Below are positions 44,952 to 56,114 of a DNA stretch of 64,000 bases, piece after piece. Where the stretch lies: NCBI GenBank assembly GCA_025765615.1, contig JAIVFJ010000240.1, forward strand, positions 26,745-90,744, given 5' to 3'. Source of the DNA: Zopfochytrium polystomum. Its lineage: Eukaryota; Chytridiomycota; Chytridiomycetes; Chytridiales; Chytridiaceae. Under the pieces are notes generated by a model. That model was not told the origin of the DNA. It searched no databases and saw only the letters and a list, made by a program, of their open reading frames with translations. Each line of letters opens with the position of its first letter. Positions within the stretch are counted from its first letter, which is position 1. Both the position numbers and the translations under genes were made by a program.

Positions 44952-47900
44952 ATGGTGTACACACCGTTCACGCACCTAGCGTCGGCGTACGCAAAGATCC
45001 GCAAGCTCGCCACATCGGCCCACGCGTCGGCATCGTCGTCAGCGTCGTCGTCCAGCGGTACCGCCGATGCATCATCGATCGCCGCCCACGCCGCAATCCT
45101 CCTCCTCGTGAACGCTTCCGATCCTGACGCGATCTGCGCCGCACGGATCTTCACCGTATGCAAAACATGGAACCGCTTTGCAACCCCCTTTTGTGACCGA
45201 TCCCTTGCACCACGCCCGTCCAACCCTCCTCTCCAAATCTTGTCCCACTTCTTTCCATTCCCCAGCTTCTCCTCAAAACAGACTCCCTCCCGCATGAGCT
45301 CCTGCCGATCCGCGGGCACCACGACCTGCACCGCGTCGCGACGACCCGTCTCTCGCCGCCACACCCTTTCCGCGCGGTCATCCTCCTCAACTGCGGCGCG
45401 CTGCTGGACCTCGCCGAGTTGTTCAACATGCCGGGGGACGGTGACGACGATGCTGAAGTCGAGGTCGAGGATCCGACGTGGGTGTTTGTGGCGGACTCGC
45501 ACCGACCGCATAGCTTGGAGAATCTGTACAAGAGCAGAAGGGTCGTGGTGCTGGACGACGGGGATGTCGAGGAGGAGGCGATGAAGGAGGTGCAGGAGGC
45601 TTATGTCGCGCTCGAGGTACGGCAAAGTTGGGGAAGCAAGAATTCCCCTTTTTTGGACGTTTCTCTCGTGCATTTGCTGCGACTGGCTAACCGTACGGCC
45701 CCGCACCGCCCCATTCTTTGGCATTATCAAAACCCAACCTTGCATTCTCATGGCATCCAGTTTGGCGAATCCAGCGATGATGAGGACGACGGCGAGAGCG
45801 ACAACGAGGCCGACGAGGATGCAGCCGCCGAGCTCGGCGCCGGCGACGACGACGACGAAGACGACGGAGGCAGCGACCACGCGGACGCACCCGCCAAGAA
45901 GCGCAAGCGCAGCGACGCCGACTACGGAGAGGGAGCCGGGGACCCCGTAACGGTGGCGCGCGCGGCGCGGCGAGCACGAGCGGCCCAGCGGCGGCGGCGG
46001 GCGGCGTTCCGGCACACAATCCTATCGTACTACGCCGCGGGCACGCACCACGGAACGTCGGCTGCTTCAATCGCGTACACGTGCGCGCAACAGGTGCTGG
46101 GCGGGCGCGGGGTCGGCGCGGGGGCGATCGAGGAGATGCTGTGGTTGGCGGTGGTGGGGGCGACGGTGCAGGTTGTTGAGGGGCGCGTGCGGGACAGGGT
46201 GTACCGGAGAGAGTGGGCCGTGCTGCGGAGCGAGGTGTTGAAGCGCGGAGAGAGGAGGGTCGATGTGGCGGATGGGGAGGAGGAGGCGGAGGAGGAAGAG
46301 GAGGGGTCGGACGGCGAGGAGTGGGGGCGGCGCAGCGACGATGGCGGGGAGGACGACGGTGACGGGATGGATGGCGGTGGTGTGAAGATAAAGAAGCCCA
46401 AAATTGGTGCGGTGCGGCGCGCGGCGCACGGCGCTCGCGGGCCGGACGACCGGTCGATACTCCCCGTTGAGAAGGAGCTGCGCATCATGCTGCTGCGCCA
46501 CTGGAGCGTGTTTGAAGCCATCAACCACGCGCCGTACGTGGTCACGAAGCTTGGCACGTGGCGCGAAAAGGGACGAGGAAAGGTTAAGCTTATGCTCGCA
46601 AAGATGGGGTGAGTTTCCTTGCTACTGAATTGGGACGGATCGATTTGACGAGCCCATCTTCTTTCTGCTTCGTCTATCGGAACCCATCCCCCCAGACTCC
46701 CACACCGCGAATCCACGCAGCCGTACCGCTCCATGTCGCTTCCGTTCCGTCGGCGCGCCTGCAGATCGCTCCTTCAAGTCGCCCCAATCTTTGGCCTCAC
46801 CGACCTTGCGTTCCCGTCGTTCGTGCGGAGGCAGGGTTACCAACCCGCCATCGCCGCCGCCGACGTTGCCTACGTCATGGAGGCATTCCTGTCGTGCGGC
46901 GCCGCCTGGCTGAGAGGCAGCATGGGCGGCGGAGGCGGCGGCGCAGGCGCCGGAGGGGGTGTCGGAGGCGGTGGCGGTGACGCGTTTGGGCGTAAAGGCG
47001 GCCTCGCGGGGTTTGGCGCCGACGCGCTCGGCGGCGGCGGCGGCGGTGGTGACTCCGCGTCTGCCGGCGGAGGGGGAAGCGGTGGATCACGCAGCGCCGG
47101 GATGGCGGGCGTCGGCATCGGCCTGCGGGTCGGGCTGGGCTCAGTCGCCGCGCGCGTCAGCGACTTTGACAGCGTCGAGTATGCGGCGGGAGACGACGGC
47201 GGCGGCGGGAGGAAGCGGAGCAGGATTGGCGGCGGCGGCGGCGACGACGCTAGCGAGGACGAGGACGAGGAGGAGAGCGGAGTGCGGAGGTGGGACGAGG
47301 ACGACGACGAATGGATGAAAAACTTTTATATCGCCTATGACTGCTTTGACGAGTTGAGTGTTGCGGCATCGAGTTTTCGTTGTGTTGCGGTCGCGTGGGC
47401 CCCATCAGGATGCTAAAAAATACTTACCATCATTCACCCCCCACCCCCCCTTCGCCCCCCCAGCATCGACCTCATCTATCAAGGCATCGAACTCGCAAAA
47501 TACCTCCAGCGCGTCATCGTCCGCAAGTTTTTCAGCCTTCTTGACAAGCAAGTCGTGAAAAACCTACTGCAGTTCCGTCTGGCCGTTGTCACCCAGCCTT
47601 CGGGCTTGCAGACGCGGTCGTCTGGAGCTTTGGGCGCGTCTTCTGGCGTCGACAGCGAAGAGGCGATTTTCGGAAAATCGGTCGTGATGCTGCGGAGGCT
47701 GGGGTGGTTCCTCATGGAGACTTTTCGGGTAAGGAAGAGAGTGGAGGAAGAGTTGCGGCAAACGTTCAAAAATAGCACTGACAGGTTCGAAAATGTTATT
47801 CCCAACAGGAACACAAAACGAAGCAACTTCCGTTCCTCATTGCTGCGTTCAACGAGGAAGCCAACGGGTACCTTGTGGTCGGGCTGCCAGGCACAGCGAA

Positions 47901-48139
47901 ACAGGGAGACGTAAGAAAAAAGTAATACTCTCGATCGTTTCCCACTCTCTCCAAAAACACCCAACTCCTTTTTTGACTACTTTACCCAAAAAATTAACAG
48001 CCCCCTTGGCCTGGCTTTTGAGGAAGCCGCGAAGCGCGCTCGCGCTGAGATCCGCCACGATCATTTTGACACTGCTGTCGCTTGCGTCGGGAAGGAGGAT
48101 TTGCTGCGGTTCGTCGAATCGCTCCAGTTTATACTGTAG
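44952..48139 (+). CDS. CDC45: Cdc45, CMG replicative helicase subunit
   Basis: Seven exons give about 858 residues: 44952-45155, 45266-45616, 45761-46608, 46696-47352, 47464-47728, 47809-47921 and 48001-48139. Recognisable blocks are MVYTPFTHLASAYAKI, ILLVNASDPDAICAARIFT, VILLNCGALLDLAELFNMPG, VFVADSHRPHSLENLY, VVVLDDGD, APYVVTKLGTWREKGRGKVK, FVRRQGYQPAIAAADVAYVM, IDLIYQGIELAKYLQRVIV and NPLGLAFEEAAKRARAEI. Cdc45 joins Mcm2-7 and GINS to form the active replication helicase and retains a DHH/RecJ-like fold. It is longer than usual (about 570-650) because of acidic and polyglycine insertions. Exon 4 uses the weak donor GTTGAG, and exon 6 ends at GTAATA although a stronger-looking GTAAGA lies just before; only the later site keeps frame. 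Confidence 0.93.
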
Positions 48140-48312
48140 CGGCCGTCATGACACCGGGAATTGTTCGGTTGTGACGGCCGGGAGGAAATAATGCTGAAAG
48201 TAGAGATTTTATCTCCGTGGCTGTCTCAGAAAAGGAGGGGGGGCTTACATGTCTTCTCTTTTATTGTGTTCTCGCATATGAAGCAAAGCATAAAGCGATA
48301 GAAGAAAGAAAA

Positions 48313-49204
48313 TCACGCCTGCGAAGGCTTGAGGGACTTCGCAACAAACGGCACGCCGGCAAGCCCCAGCGTCGCGGCGACCGCCACTCTGTCGCACACG
48401 CTATCGACGAAGTCAAGTTCGACCGCACCGCCGTCGACGCCGTGTGCGTGCTTCGAGAACGTGTGGTACAGACCCGTCTGCGACTTGACAACGTGCTGCA
48501 GCAGCGACGCGTCCGCGCCGAGCTGCAGGGCGTAGGCCCGCCACTCCGGGCGTAGGCCCGCCACTCCGGGTGGCCGGCAAGCTCCGTCAAGCGGCTTGTC
48601 GTTGACCCGCTCACAACGAGCTTGCGCTGCGCGGCATTTGCGCTGGCGAGCTCTGGGGTTTGGGGTTCAGTGGTGGGTTGGGGGTTAGGTAAGAATTCCG
48701 CCAAGAGGTCAAGCAATTGGACGTTCCCTCTTCCTTTACCAAGCGCCCCGCGGATCCTTAGATTGTTGACGAGGCAATTGTACCTCCAGTCATCGCGCTC
48801 CTTTTGCGCCGCCATTGCCTTGTGATTGTGTTCCGAATGCCGTCAGCGAAGGCTCCCCGAAAAAAAAGTCATAGGGGTTCAAAAGACCCCATGAAGCACG
48901 CAAAGGGCGAAATCTTTTCCTCGCTCTCACCGACACTCCTTCCCCTCACCTGCATCCTCTCCACCAACTCCCAGCGCCTCGCGCGCTCCTCCCGTCCCTC
49001 GGCCGCCAGTAACTCCATGGCGGCGCGGAGCACGTCGTCTTGGACGCGGCGCTGTGGCACAGCCCAACCCACGGCGCGCAGGAGCATGCTCGGCGGCGGT
49101 GGCAGCGGCTGCGGTGCGGTCAGTGCCGCCGACAGGGCGGCAGGCGCTGCTGTGCCGAGTGTCGGCGACGCTTTGGCGCGGCTGAGTGACGCCAGGGAGC
49201 CCAT
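48313..49204 (-). pseudogene. Unknown small protein, reading frame broken by a 20-bp tandem duplication
   Basis: Exon 1 (49204-48950) encodes MGSLASLSRAKASP, a Pro-rich stretch and RAAMELLAAEGREERARRW. A 131-nt intron (GTGAGG..ACAAG) leads to exon 2 from 48818 (AMAAQKERDDWRYNCLVNNL, LLDLLAEFLPNPQ, LAGHPEWRAYA). The 20 bases at 48531-48550 are repeated exactly at 48551-48570. With both copies the frame turns into an Arg/Ser-rich nonsense tail. With one copy it continues smoothly through LQLGADASLLQHVVKSQTGL and ends LKPSQA at 48313 (about 243 residues). I do not recognise the family. The duplication is either a recent mutation or an assembly artefact. Confidence 0.6.
48531..48570. repeat. Perfect 20-bp tandem duplication
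   Basis: Two identical adjacent 20-bp units (48531-48550, 48551-48570), starting CGTAGGCCCG. It is not a multiple of three and disrupts the surrounding frame. Confidence 0.95.
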
Positions 49205-49993
49205 TGCGGGGGGTGTGCTTGGTGGGGAGTGGTTGGAATGTGTTTGGAGGGGAGCATATTTATTGCTTCGCGATTGGTGTTAGGGACGTTGGCTCTAGTT
49301 GTTTTGTGTACCAGTTTAAAAGGAGCCTGCAAATGGGGGGCAGGATGGAAGGGTCTCCCATATTAAAGTGCAATGACGCAAAAATGTCGGTTACAGTTGG
49401 TGCAACATTATTAGAGTCCAAAAACCTGACTAGAATAGCATCGTATCCTGAAAAAGTATTCCTTTGGTCAATGATTTCGGTTGAGCCAACAAAGGTCTTG
49501 ATGACTCTCTCAGTGGAGAAAACTGGCGATGCGTTAATGAGATTTCATTGTTTACTGAACCCTCTTGTACAAACGTCAGAAAACAGCGTCATAGTCTCAC
49601 TCCTTGCCCTCTTTCCCCGCCAGGCGGCCAAATCCCACCAAGCAGAATGAGGGAGTCGATAAAATACCCATAAATAACTGTCGACCGCCCAAAGGTGAAT
49701 TTCCTTCGCCGCGGCCTCGCCACCGTCGCTGGGCCTATGCAGTCTCGAAGATTTAGTGTGCAGGGCTGAACCTCTCAACCCACCACCTTTTTTCTTCTCT
49801 CTGCGCCAAGGTACGATTGCAAGGTGTGGTTGTCCGCTAATGCGCAGCTTCTTCATCAGCAGCTTGGATAGATGGGAAACACCGGGAGAGACACCGAGAG
49901 ATCCAAAGTGGCTGCGCCACGGATTCACCACGCGGATTCATCCAAGATGTGCGTACTTATTCCGCACGCAGCTTTGCCAATTACTCCAAAGCA
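49205..49993. other. Intergenic region upstream of RNA ligase, AT-richer
   Basis: The + strand frame at 49333-49650 (105 residues from an ATG) resembles nothing I know and is not supported. The base composition is visibly more AT-rich than in neighbours. An upstream exon of the ligase could also lie here. Confidence 0.35.
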
Positions 49994-52184
49994 ATGATCC
50001 TTCCGCACAGCGTCGTCGTCGACTTTGTAAACAAATCGCTGAAGGGTGACACCCGGACAAACCTCGACGATCTCCTCTGGAACACGCTCAAAGTGAGATC
50101 GTCAACAAAATCACCGTCGAACCCAGCAACCACCATCTCTGTCGATGAAATCGGTCCAGCCCAGAGGAGCGAAGTGCCGAGCGGCCCACCTTCTGAAGAC
50201 TACCTTGATTTCCACGTTAGCGAAGGGCTCGCAATTTTGAATTACACCTCGGGCTCTCCACGCGGCCATCCAGTCGCCGATCACTGCCGCGGCCTCATTC
50301 TCGACCTTGGAATGCTGCAAAACGGGACCCGTCCGATGACGAGCCCTGGTCGCGGGTCGTCTCCCATCGTCGCGGCCTGCATGCCCCGCTACTTCAACTA
50401 CGGCGAATCATTCCAATGGCCAGGCAACGGCACCGAGGAGAGTTTGCCGATTGCGCAAACCGCCCATCGACGCCCCGTGTCTCGCCGTCGAGAAGCTCGA
50501 CGGCACGTACATCCAAGTGTTTCGATGGAACGGGCGTTGCGAGCTGTCCACGCGCGGCACGATCGGCGGCGGCGCGTTCCGAGCTCCGTTTCTTAAAGCG
50601 CTCAGACGGGCGAGCGCCGCGGCGTCGTGCGCCGACGATGAGGCAGAAGAAGCTTTTTTTCAAAGGTCGTTTTCGGACGCGTTCGACGCGTTCGACATCC
50701 ACACGTTGTGGTTCGAGTACACGTCGCCGAACAACCAAATAGTCACTCTGTACTCGGACGAGAGAGCCACGCTGCTGGGCGGCTTTTACCGAAATGGCAA
50801 GGAACTCTCGAGAAACGATATTGGCGAGCTGAAAGCGACACCAGCGTTCTCTCAAACGGCAGTGTGCATACCCATCATGTTTCCTTCGACCGTTGAGACG
50901 CTGCGTAAGAGCTTTGGATCTGAGCAACAGGCCGATGCCGCGGACGACAAAAACCACGGTTCGAATGTGGAGGAAGGGTTCGTTGTATACATTGGCGATC
51001 GCCGCTGGAAAGTCAAGAACCCGAAATGGGTACTTTTGCACGAATGGAGGTTTAATCTGAACCCGACCAAGATCCTGGAGAACATATTTACTCGGAAAGA
51101 CGACTTGCTTGAACTGATTGCGACGGTGCCAGAAGAAGCTGTAATCTACGATCCTTACTTCAAAATGATTGACAGTATCAATGAAAGAATAAGGGAGCTT
51201 TGGAATCAGTTCCGTGGGAATCCCAGGAAGTACCAGGAGTCCGCAGCGGTCGACGATGTTGCACGGGCACTATTCGGCTGGTTCCGAAATGACGACGCCC
51301 CAATCGACTTTGAGATTGATCCAGGGAGAGTTGGAAATATCATGAAGGCTCGAATGAAGGCAATAGAGATCATGGGAGTCATGCCTTCAGTCGATGCGAA
51401 CACGGCCATTGCGAGTACTACCGTTGCGAACACTAAACTGATTGTTCCTTCGAGTTTCACGGTCTTTGGGTGTTCAGACTCGACTGACGTCAACGTATGC
51501 ATTTTTGCGAAAAGCGCGGAGGAGTTTGCCGCAGAGTACGACTTGAAAGAGATCCAAGAAGCCTCCGAAAACGCAGGAAAGCCCGTCAGCGTAACCGTTG
51601 TGAACGTCGTGGAAGGGCCTGACGGTGTGTGGCGAGTAAACGCAACACGCCAAGGATCGGCAGCCCTCATCCATAACATGGTTTTCCGGACGGCCCGCTC
51701 ACCTATTCCCCTGACAACCACCGTTCCCCTCAGCACCAAAGAAATGGTTCAAGACGTCGCGATCCATCTCTTCCGCTCGCTTAAAGATCTGCTATCAAAG
51801 GATACTTTCGCTGCAGAGCAAGAGAAACGGCGCGCCAGTTCCGATGCCGATCTCCGGATCGGCTACGCTTTGGAGATCATGTGTCGCAGCTTTCATCCGC
51901 AGGACACGCACGAATGGCGGTCGGCGATGAAGACGCTCGTCATGAAGATGGTGCAGACGTGTCTCTACTGGCAGGACCAGACCGAAGCGTACCACAAACA
52001 GAAGTTGTCGTCGCTCGCTGCCGAGAAACTGGATCTGCCGGAGGAAGTTCTGATCTGGTACCTCTACCGCGGTACTCGCGGGGTGCGGGACGAGGCTGGC
52101 AAAGTGTTCCAAGCTCTTATTCAGTCTTTCACGCTCGTTGTTGCCGACGACCTAGACGGCGGCGCCAGCACATCCAATATTTAA
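49994..52184 (+). CDS. T4 Rnl1/Trl1-type RNA ligase with unknown C-terminal domain (one frame break)
   Basis: The ATG at 49994 opens MILPHSVVVDFVNKSLKG, then YLDFHVSEGLAILNYTSG, DHCRGLILDLG and ACMPRYFNYGESF. Near 50440-50465 the frame shifts by one base. It then continues with nucleotidyl-transferase motif I AVEKLDGTYI (Lys at about 50493), STRGTIGG, motif III-like TLWFEYTSP, motif IV EEGFVVYIG, motif V WKVKNPKWV, and about 380 more residues to 52184. The R-G..FNYGE block before KxDG is characteristic of the T4 RNA ligase 1 and fungal tRNA ligase adenylyltransferase domain. Such enzymes join RNA 5'-phosphate and 3'-OH ends, in fungi during tRNA splicing. The kinase and phosphodiesterase domains of Trl1 are not apparent; instead there is a novel C-terminal region beginning VPSSFTVFGCSDSTDVNVCI. 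The frame break could be a sequence error. Confidence 0.82.
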
Positions 52185-53038
52185 CTGCTTCCGGTTACTC
52201 AAGGCATCTCAAGTTTGGGCTGTTACTCAATTAAAAGGGGGGAGAAAGGGGATAATGCACTTGAAATAAATTGTGCGAGGGCCTCATCACAATCCTCACT
52301 GTCAAAACATCCCCTTGATTATTGACGTCCCTTCTCACCGATTTCGCTTGCGCGCAGCCCACCGTCACGAAGAGCCAGCCCAACTCTTGATAAGCCAGGG
52401 TTCTCCCTCGTTCCATGCAAGCGAAAGCGCCGGTACGATGCCGTTACTCTGTCGAAGCGAGGCACCAAACAGGTTCAGCAGAAGCGCAGGGGCGCAAGCC
52501 AAAGCCCGTTGGAATGAGGCCTCCAGTTTTTTTACGTCGAGGGGGTTCGAGGCATTCATTATCTTTCCTTGACAAAAGTTCGCTTTTTTTTTGTATTTTT
52601 GCGGGAGACATTTCCTTTTCAAACTCCGCCGAATCGTCATTTTGCCCAGAAACAATTGCAGAAAATCAGGCAATGCATTAATAAGACTTCTTTGACCTAC
52701 TAAACCCCTCTTTCACTCACACAAGCGCCAAAACACAATGCCGCGGTCCCCCCCACCCCCGTTCCCCCCCGTCGGTCCAACCTCCACCCAGAAAGAAGCG
52801 GTCGAGAAGTTTCCATCGATAACTGACGGCCGTCCTTCAGAGCAAAACGCGTACGAGCCCAAAGAAAGAAGAAGAGAAGAAAGAGGGAGGCAAAGAAGAA
52901 GCAAAAGAAAGAACAGGAAGGCAAAAAAAAACACAAGGAAACAGAAAGAAGAGAGCAAGACAGGGACTCCCAAAAAGGAGAAGGGAAAAAAAAGTGCTTG
53001 TGAATAGGGGGGCAAGCACCGGTCAGTTCACGTTCCCC
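52185..53038. other. Intergenic region between RNA ligase and the coiled-coil gene
   Basis: It holds the 3' ends of two convergent genes. A minus-strand frame (52365-52673) and purine-rich frames near 52740-53000 are unsupported. Confidence 0.4.
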
Positions 53039-55792
53039 TCAGCTGCCCGCAACGATTCCGGCCGCCGAAAAGAGCAACCCCACCTTGGCTCTAATGGACG
53101 TCACCAAGTCCCCGACGCGCGCGACGGGGATCCCGCGGGTGCGGTGCGGCTTGTCCCCACGCACGTCGCTAACAAAGGCGTGTTTGAACGCTTCCGGGCT
53201 CAGCTCCTGCCGGAGCCAGTCGACGATGGTCTGCTTCAGCGACTCCTTCTCGGTCGTGCCGAGCTGGCGCCATTGCGGAAAGTGGTTGCTGAGGACCCTG
53301 CGCTCGGAGAGGGTGGGTTGGAACCACAAATTTTTTTGAGGAACGGTTACAAAACTAGTTGAGGGAGGGAAGATGGGCGCAACTCACAATTGATAGGGTT
53401 CCATGAGACCACAGGCTGGGTGATAATAGCTCGGCCCGCCAGACTCTGACGGGGTTGTGGCCAACGACGCCCTTTCGCTCGTCGCCGCCGACGAAGCTTC
53501 TCCATGCGGTAGAATCCCTTCCGTCACATTACTGGCCGCCGCATTCGCAAAGCCGCCGGACGCCGCGGGGCGCGTCGCCGAGTCCTTTTCTTGACGGCGC
53601 CGCTGATGGCACGCCTGGCACACGTAGCTTGGGTTTCCTCGGCCCAGGAGGGTACCAGTTGGAAGAATCGCGAGTCCCGCAGTCGAAGCACTGGCGGCCG
53701 AGCCTGCGGGCTTGGCCCGCTGCGGCGACCGCCACTTCAGAAGTGAATGACTGGGCTTTGGAGTGAAGTCCTTTAGGTTTCGGCTCGGGCGCTGTGGGTG
53801 GAGCAGTCGCATTCGAAGTTGTTGGATGTGAATCGTTTGCAGTTTGAGCACTCGCGGGTACTGGCGAGGGCAGGGACGTCGGTGGTGCGGTTCCTGAAGC
53901 AGAGTCTTTCTCTGCTGATGGTCCGCGAGACTTCTCGGAGCCAGTCGTGCTTACCCTCTTTCGGGGGTTGACGTGCGGCGAGAGCGCCGCCTTATCCAAG
54001 CTCGGTGAGGGCACCGTCGAAGTCTGTGCAGTACCCACTGCCAAGGGCGCTTCAGATAAGTTGGCTGATTCTTCGTCACGGGCTTTCCGCTTGGTTCCTC
54101 GCTCTTCTTTCACCGGCACATAATCCTCGTCCGAGGATTTGTCCGCCTGGCTGGAGCTCTCCGAGCTTTCGTCGAAAACAACTCCTTTCGCAAGCTTCGA
54201 TGGTTGCCTTGCTTTGGGAGGCGCTGGAGGCGGCACGGCCGCGGCCGCAGATGAAGGAGCGGCCCCTCCGATCCCAGGCGTTGGGTCTTTTCTCTGCGGT
54301 GCCCTTCTAGTGCGCTTGGCAGTCGAAAAGAGCCTCCCGGTGTCGATCTCATCTTCTAAAAGGCGAACAAACTCGTCTTCTAAAAAGTGAGGAACCGCCA
54401 TACGAAAGCCCTTTCTAGAGGTAGTGACTTTGCAACGCTCCGCAACCGCGTCACCCAGTCGGGTTCGGTTGAACTCGTAGACGAACAACTCCATCTGTTT
54501 GGTTTGCTTCCCAGTGAGACCTGTCGATCGGCCGAGCTCTTGTTCGTAAATGATCTTGGGCCAAGACTTCAAATTAAGTTCGATCGCAGCTGCCAGGTCT
54601 TCTGGCGCGTTGTCAGCTGGAGGAACCTCGACACCTGGCGTTGCGGATGCGTGGCTGCTGCTGCTGGAGCTGACTGCTGGAGGTTCTGAACCCGCAACGG
54701 GTGCCTGCGGGCCGCTGACGATGCTGTCGGTACTGCTGCTGCTTTGGAGCGCCGCGGCAGGCTGGTCGTCGACCTCCATCTGTGGCGCGACGCTGCCTCT
54801 GTGGGAAGAAGAAGTGTCCAACCTCGTCGAGTCCTCAACGGGAGTTCCTGGCTTCACGGGCTGCTGCGGCGCATCGACCATCGGGACATCTGCTGCATTG
54901 GGGTTCGATCCAGCATCCACCGCATCCGCCGAGGCAGCGACGGGATCCGCTGTTGCACCACGCTCCACCCCAGGGTTCTCCGCCTCGCGGGTCTTTCTCC
55001 TCGCCAACGCCTCGACCTGCTCCCGCAGCATCACGGCTTCCCGGTTCGCCACATCCCTTTCCCGCATCAGGACCTCGACCTCGCGGCGAAGGCTCGCAAC
55101 ATCGCCACAGCGCTCCGCGAGGCGGTTCTTTTCCGTGACGATCTCGGCCGCGACGAGGTCGACACGACGGAGGTCGTCGACGGCAAACTTGTGGAGCGAG
55201 ACCGCTTCGTCGCGGGCGCGGATGGCCTCAGCAAGTTGCTCTTGGAGACGAGTGATGGCGGATCGGGCGGCGGGGAGGGTGGTGAATGCGGAGGGGTTCA
55301 CGTTTAGGAGATCTTGCAGGTCAATGGGATCTTCTGGATGGAAGCTGACGGGGATGGCGGGTGAGGGGGCGTCGAACGGAGCAAAGGAGGAAGGCGGAGG
55401 GGTCGGGGATGCGGACAAGAAAGAGGAGGAAAACGACGAGGACGAGAAGGTTCGGGACGGAGCGATGGGTGCCAAGAAGTGGGGATCGGGATGGATCGGA
55501 TGGGCGGGATGGTACGAGGGAGCGCGGGTTGCCCACGAAACGGGCGCTGGCGAGGGGGTTGAGCCGGGGCGGGCAAAGAGGGAGGCGAAGGAGGGAAGCG
55601 GCGAGAGCGGCGGCAAAGGCGGCCGTCCTGGCACCCCCGCCACCGCCGCCGCCGCCGCCGCCGCCATCGATGTTGTCGTTGATGTTGTTGCTGCTGTTGT
55701 TGTGGTGTACGATGGTGGCATCGGGGGCGAGGGAGTGAGTGGGATAGCGATCTGCGGGGACGGGTTGAAGCGAGCTCGGCCGGTGTTGTTGC

Positions 55793-55826
<34 letters not shown>

Positions 55827-56114
55827 GCGATGCGGCAACAGCGGGTTGCCGTGGGTGATCGTAGCGGCGGCGGCTGCGGCGGCGACTGCGGCGGCGGCGG
55901 GAGGGACGGCAGGGAGGACGGTGGCCGTGAGAGCAGCAGCAGTAGCAGCAGCAGTGGCAGCAGCAGCAGCTTTGAGATCGCTCTGGCCGCCTGTAACGGA
56001 TACTGCCGGTGAGAGCATAAATTTTCCTTTCACCAGGGCGGGAGTGACGGACCGATGTTGATCGAACAAATCAAATAAAGTGAAACAGGGCAAAGCAGAG
56101 ACGATGGGCAGCAC
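53039..56114 (-). CDS. Probable nuclear regulator: polyasparagine, coiled coil, GATA-like finger (one frame break)
   Basis: The frame from 56114 runs 861 residues to 53529. It has Ala and Asn homopolymers (the latter from a GTT repeat), a Pro-rich middle, and a heptad-rich coiled coil at about residues 275-380 (ITRLQEQLAEAIRARDEAV, LRREVEVLMRERDVANREAV). Then come TGLTGKQTKQMELFVYEFN with FRMAVPHFLEDEFVRLLEDE, basic KRKARDEES-type clusters and GRQCFDCGTRDSSNWYPPG. About 53645 one base of shift gives RGNPSYVCQACHQRRRQ, so a C-x2-C-x~18-C-x2-C GATA-like finger is split between two frames. The shifted frame continues to LMEPYQ. A possible 33-nt intron (53355-53387) would link it to LSERRVLSNHFPQWRQLG and a stop at 53039. 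A DNA-binding regulator is the likely role; I know no orthologue. Confidence 0.62.
55786..55829. repeat. GTT repeat coding polyasparagine
   Basis: About 14 GTT units, read on the minus strand as AAC (Asn) codons of the coiled-coil gene. Seen directly. Confidence 0.9.

Noticed and set aside
47911..47916. GTAAGA as the donor of the last CDC45 intron
   Set aside because: Using it leaves the final exon out of frame. The GTAATA eleven bases later restores the conserved NPLGLAFEEA block.
49333..49650. Open frame of 105 codons upstream of the RNA ligase
   Set aside because: It has no similarity I recognise and ends well before the ligase. It could be an unannotated exon, but nothing supports it.
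54550..56061. Plus-strand frame of 503 codons across the coiled-coil gene
   Set aside because: It mirrors a low-complexity gene. Heptads and zinc ligands make sense only on the minus strand.
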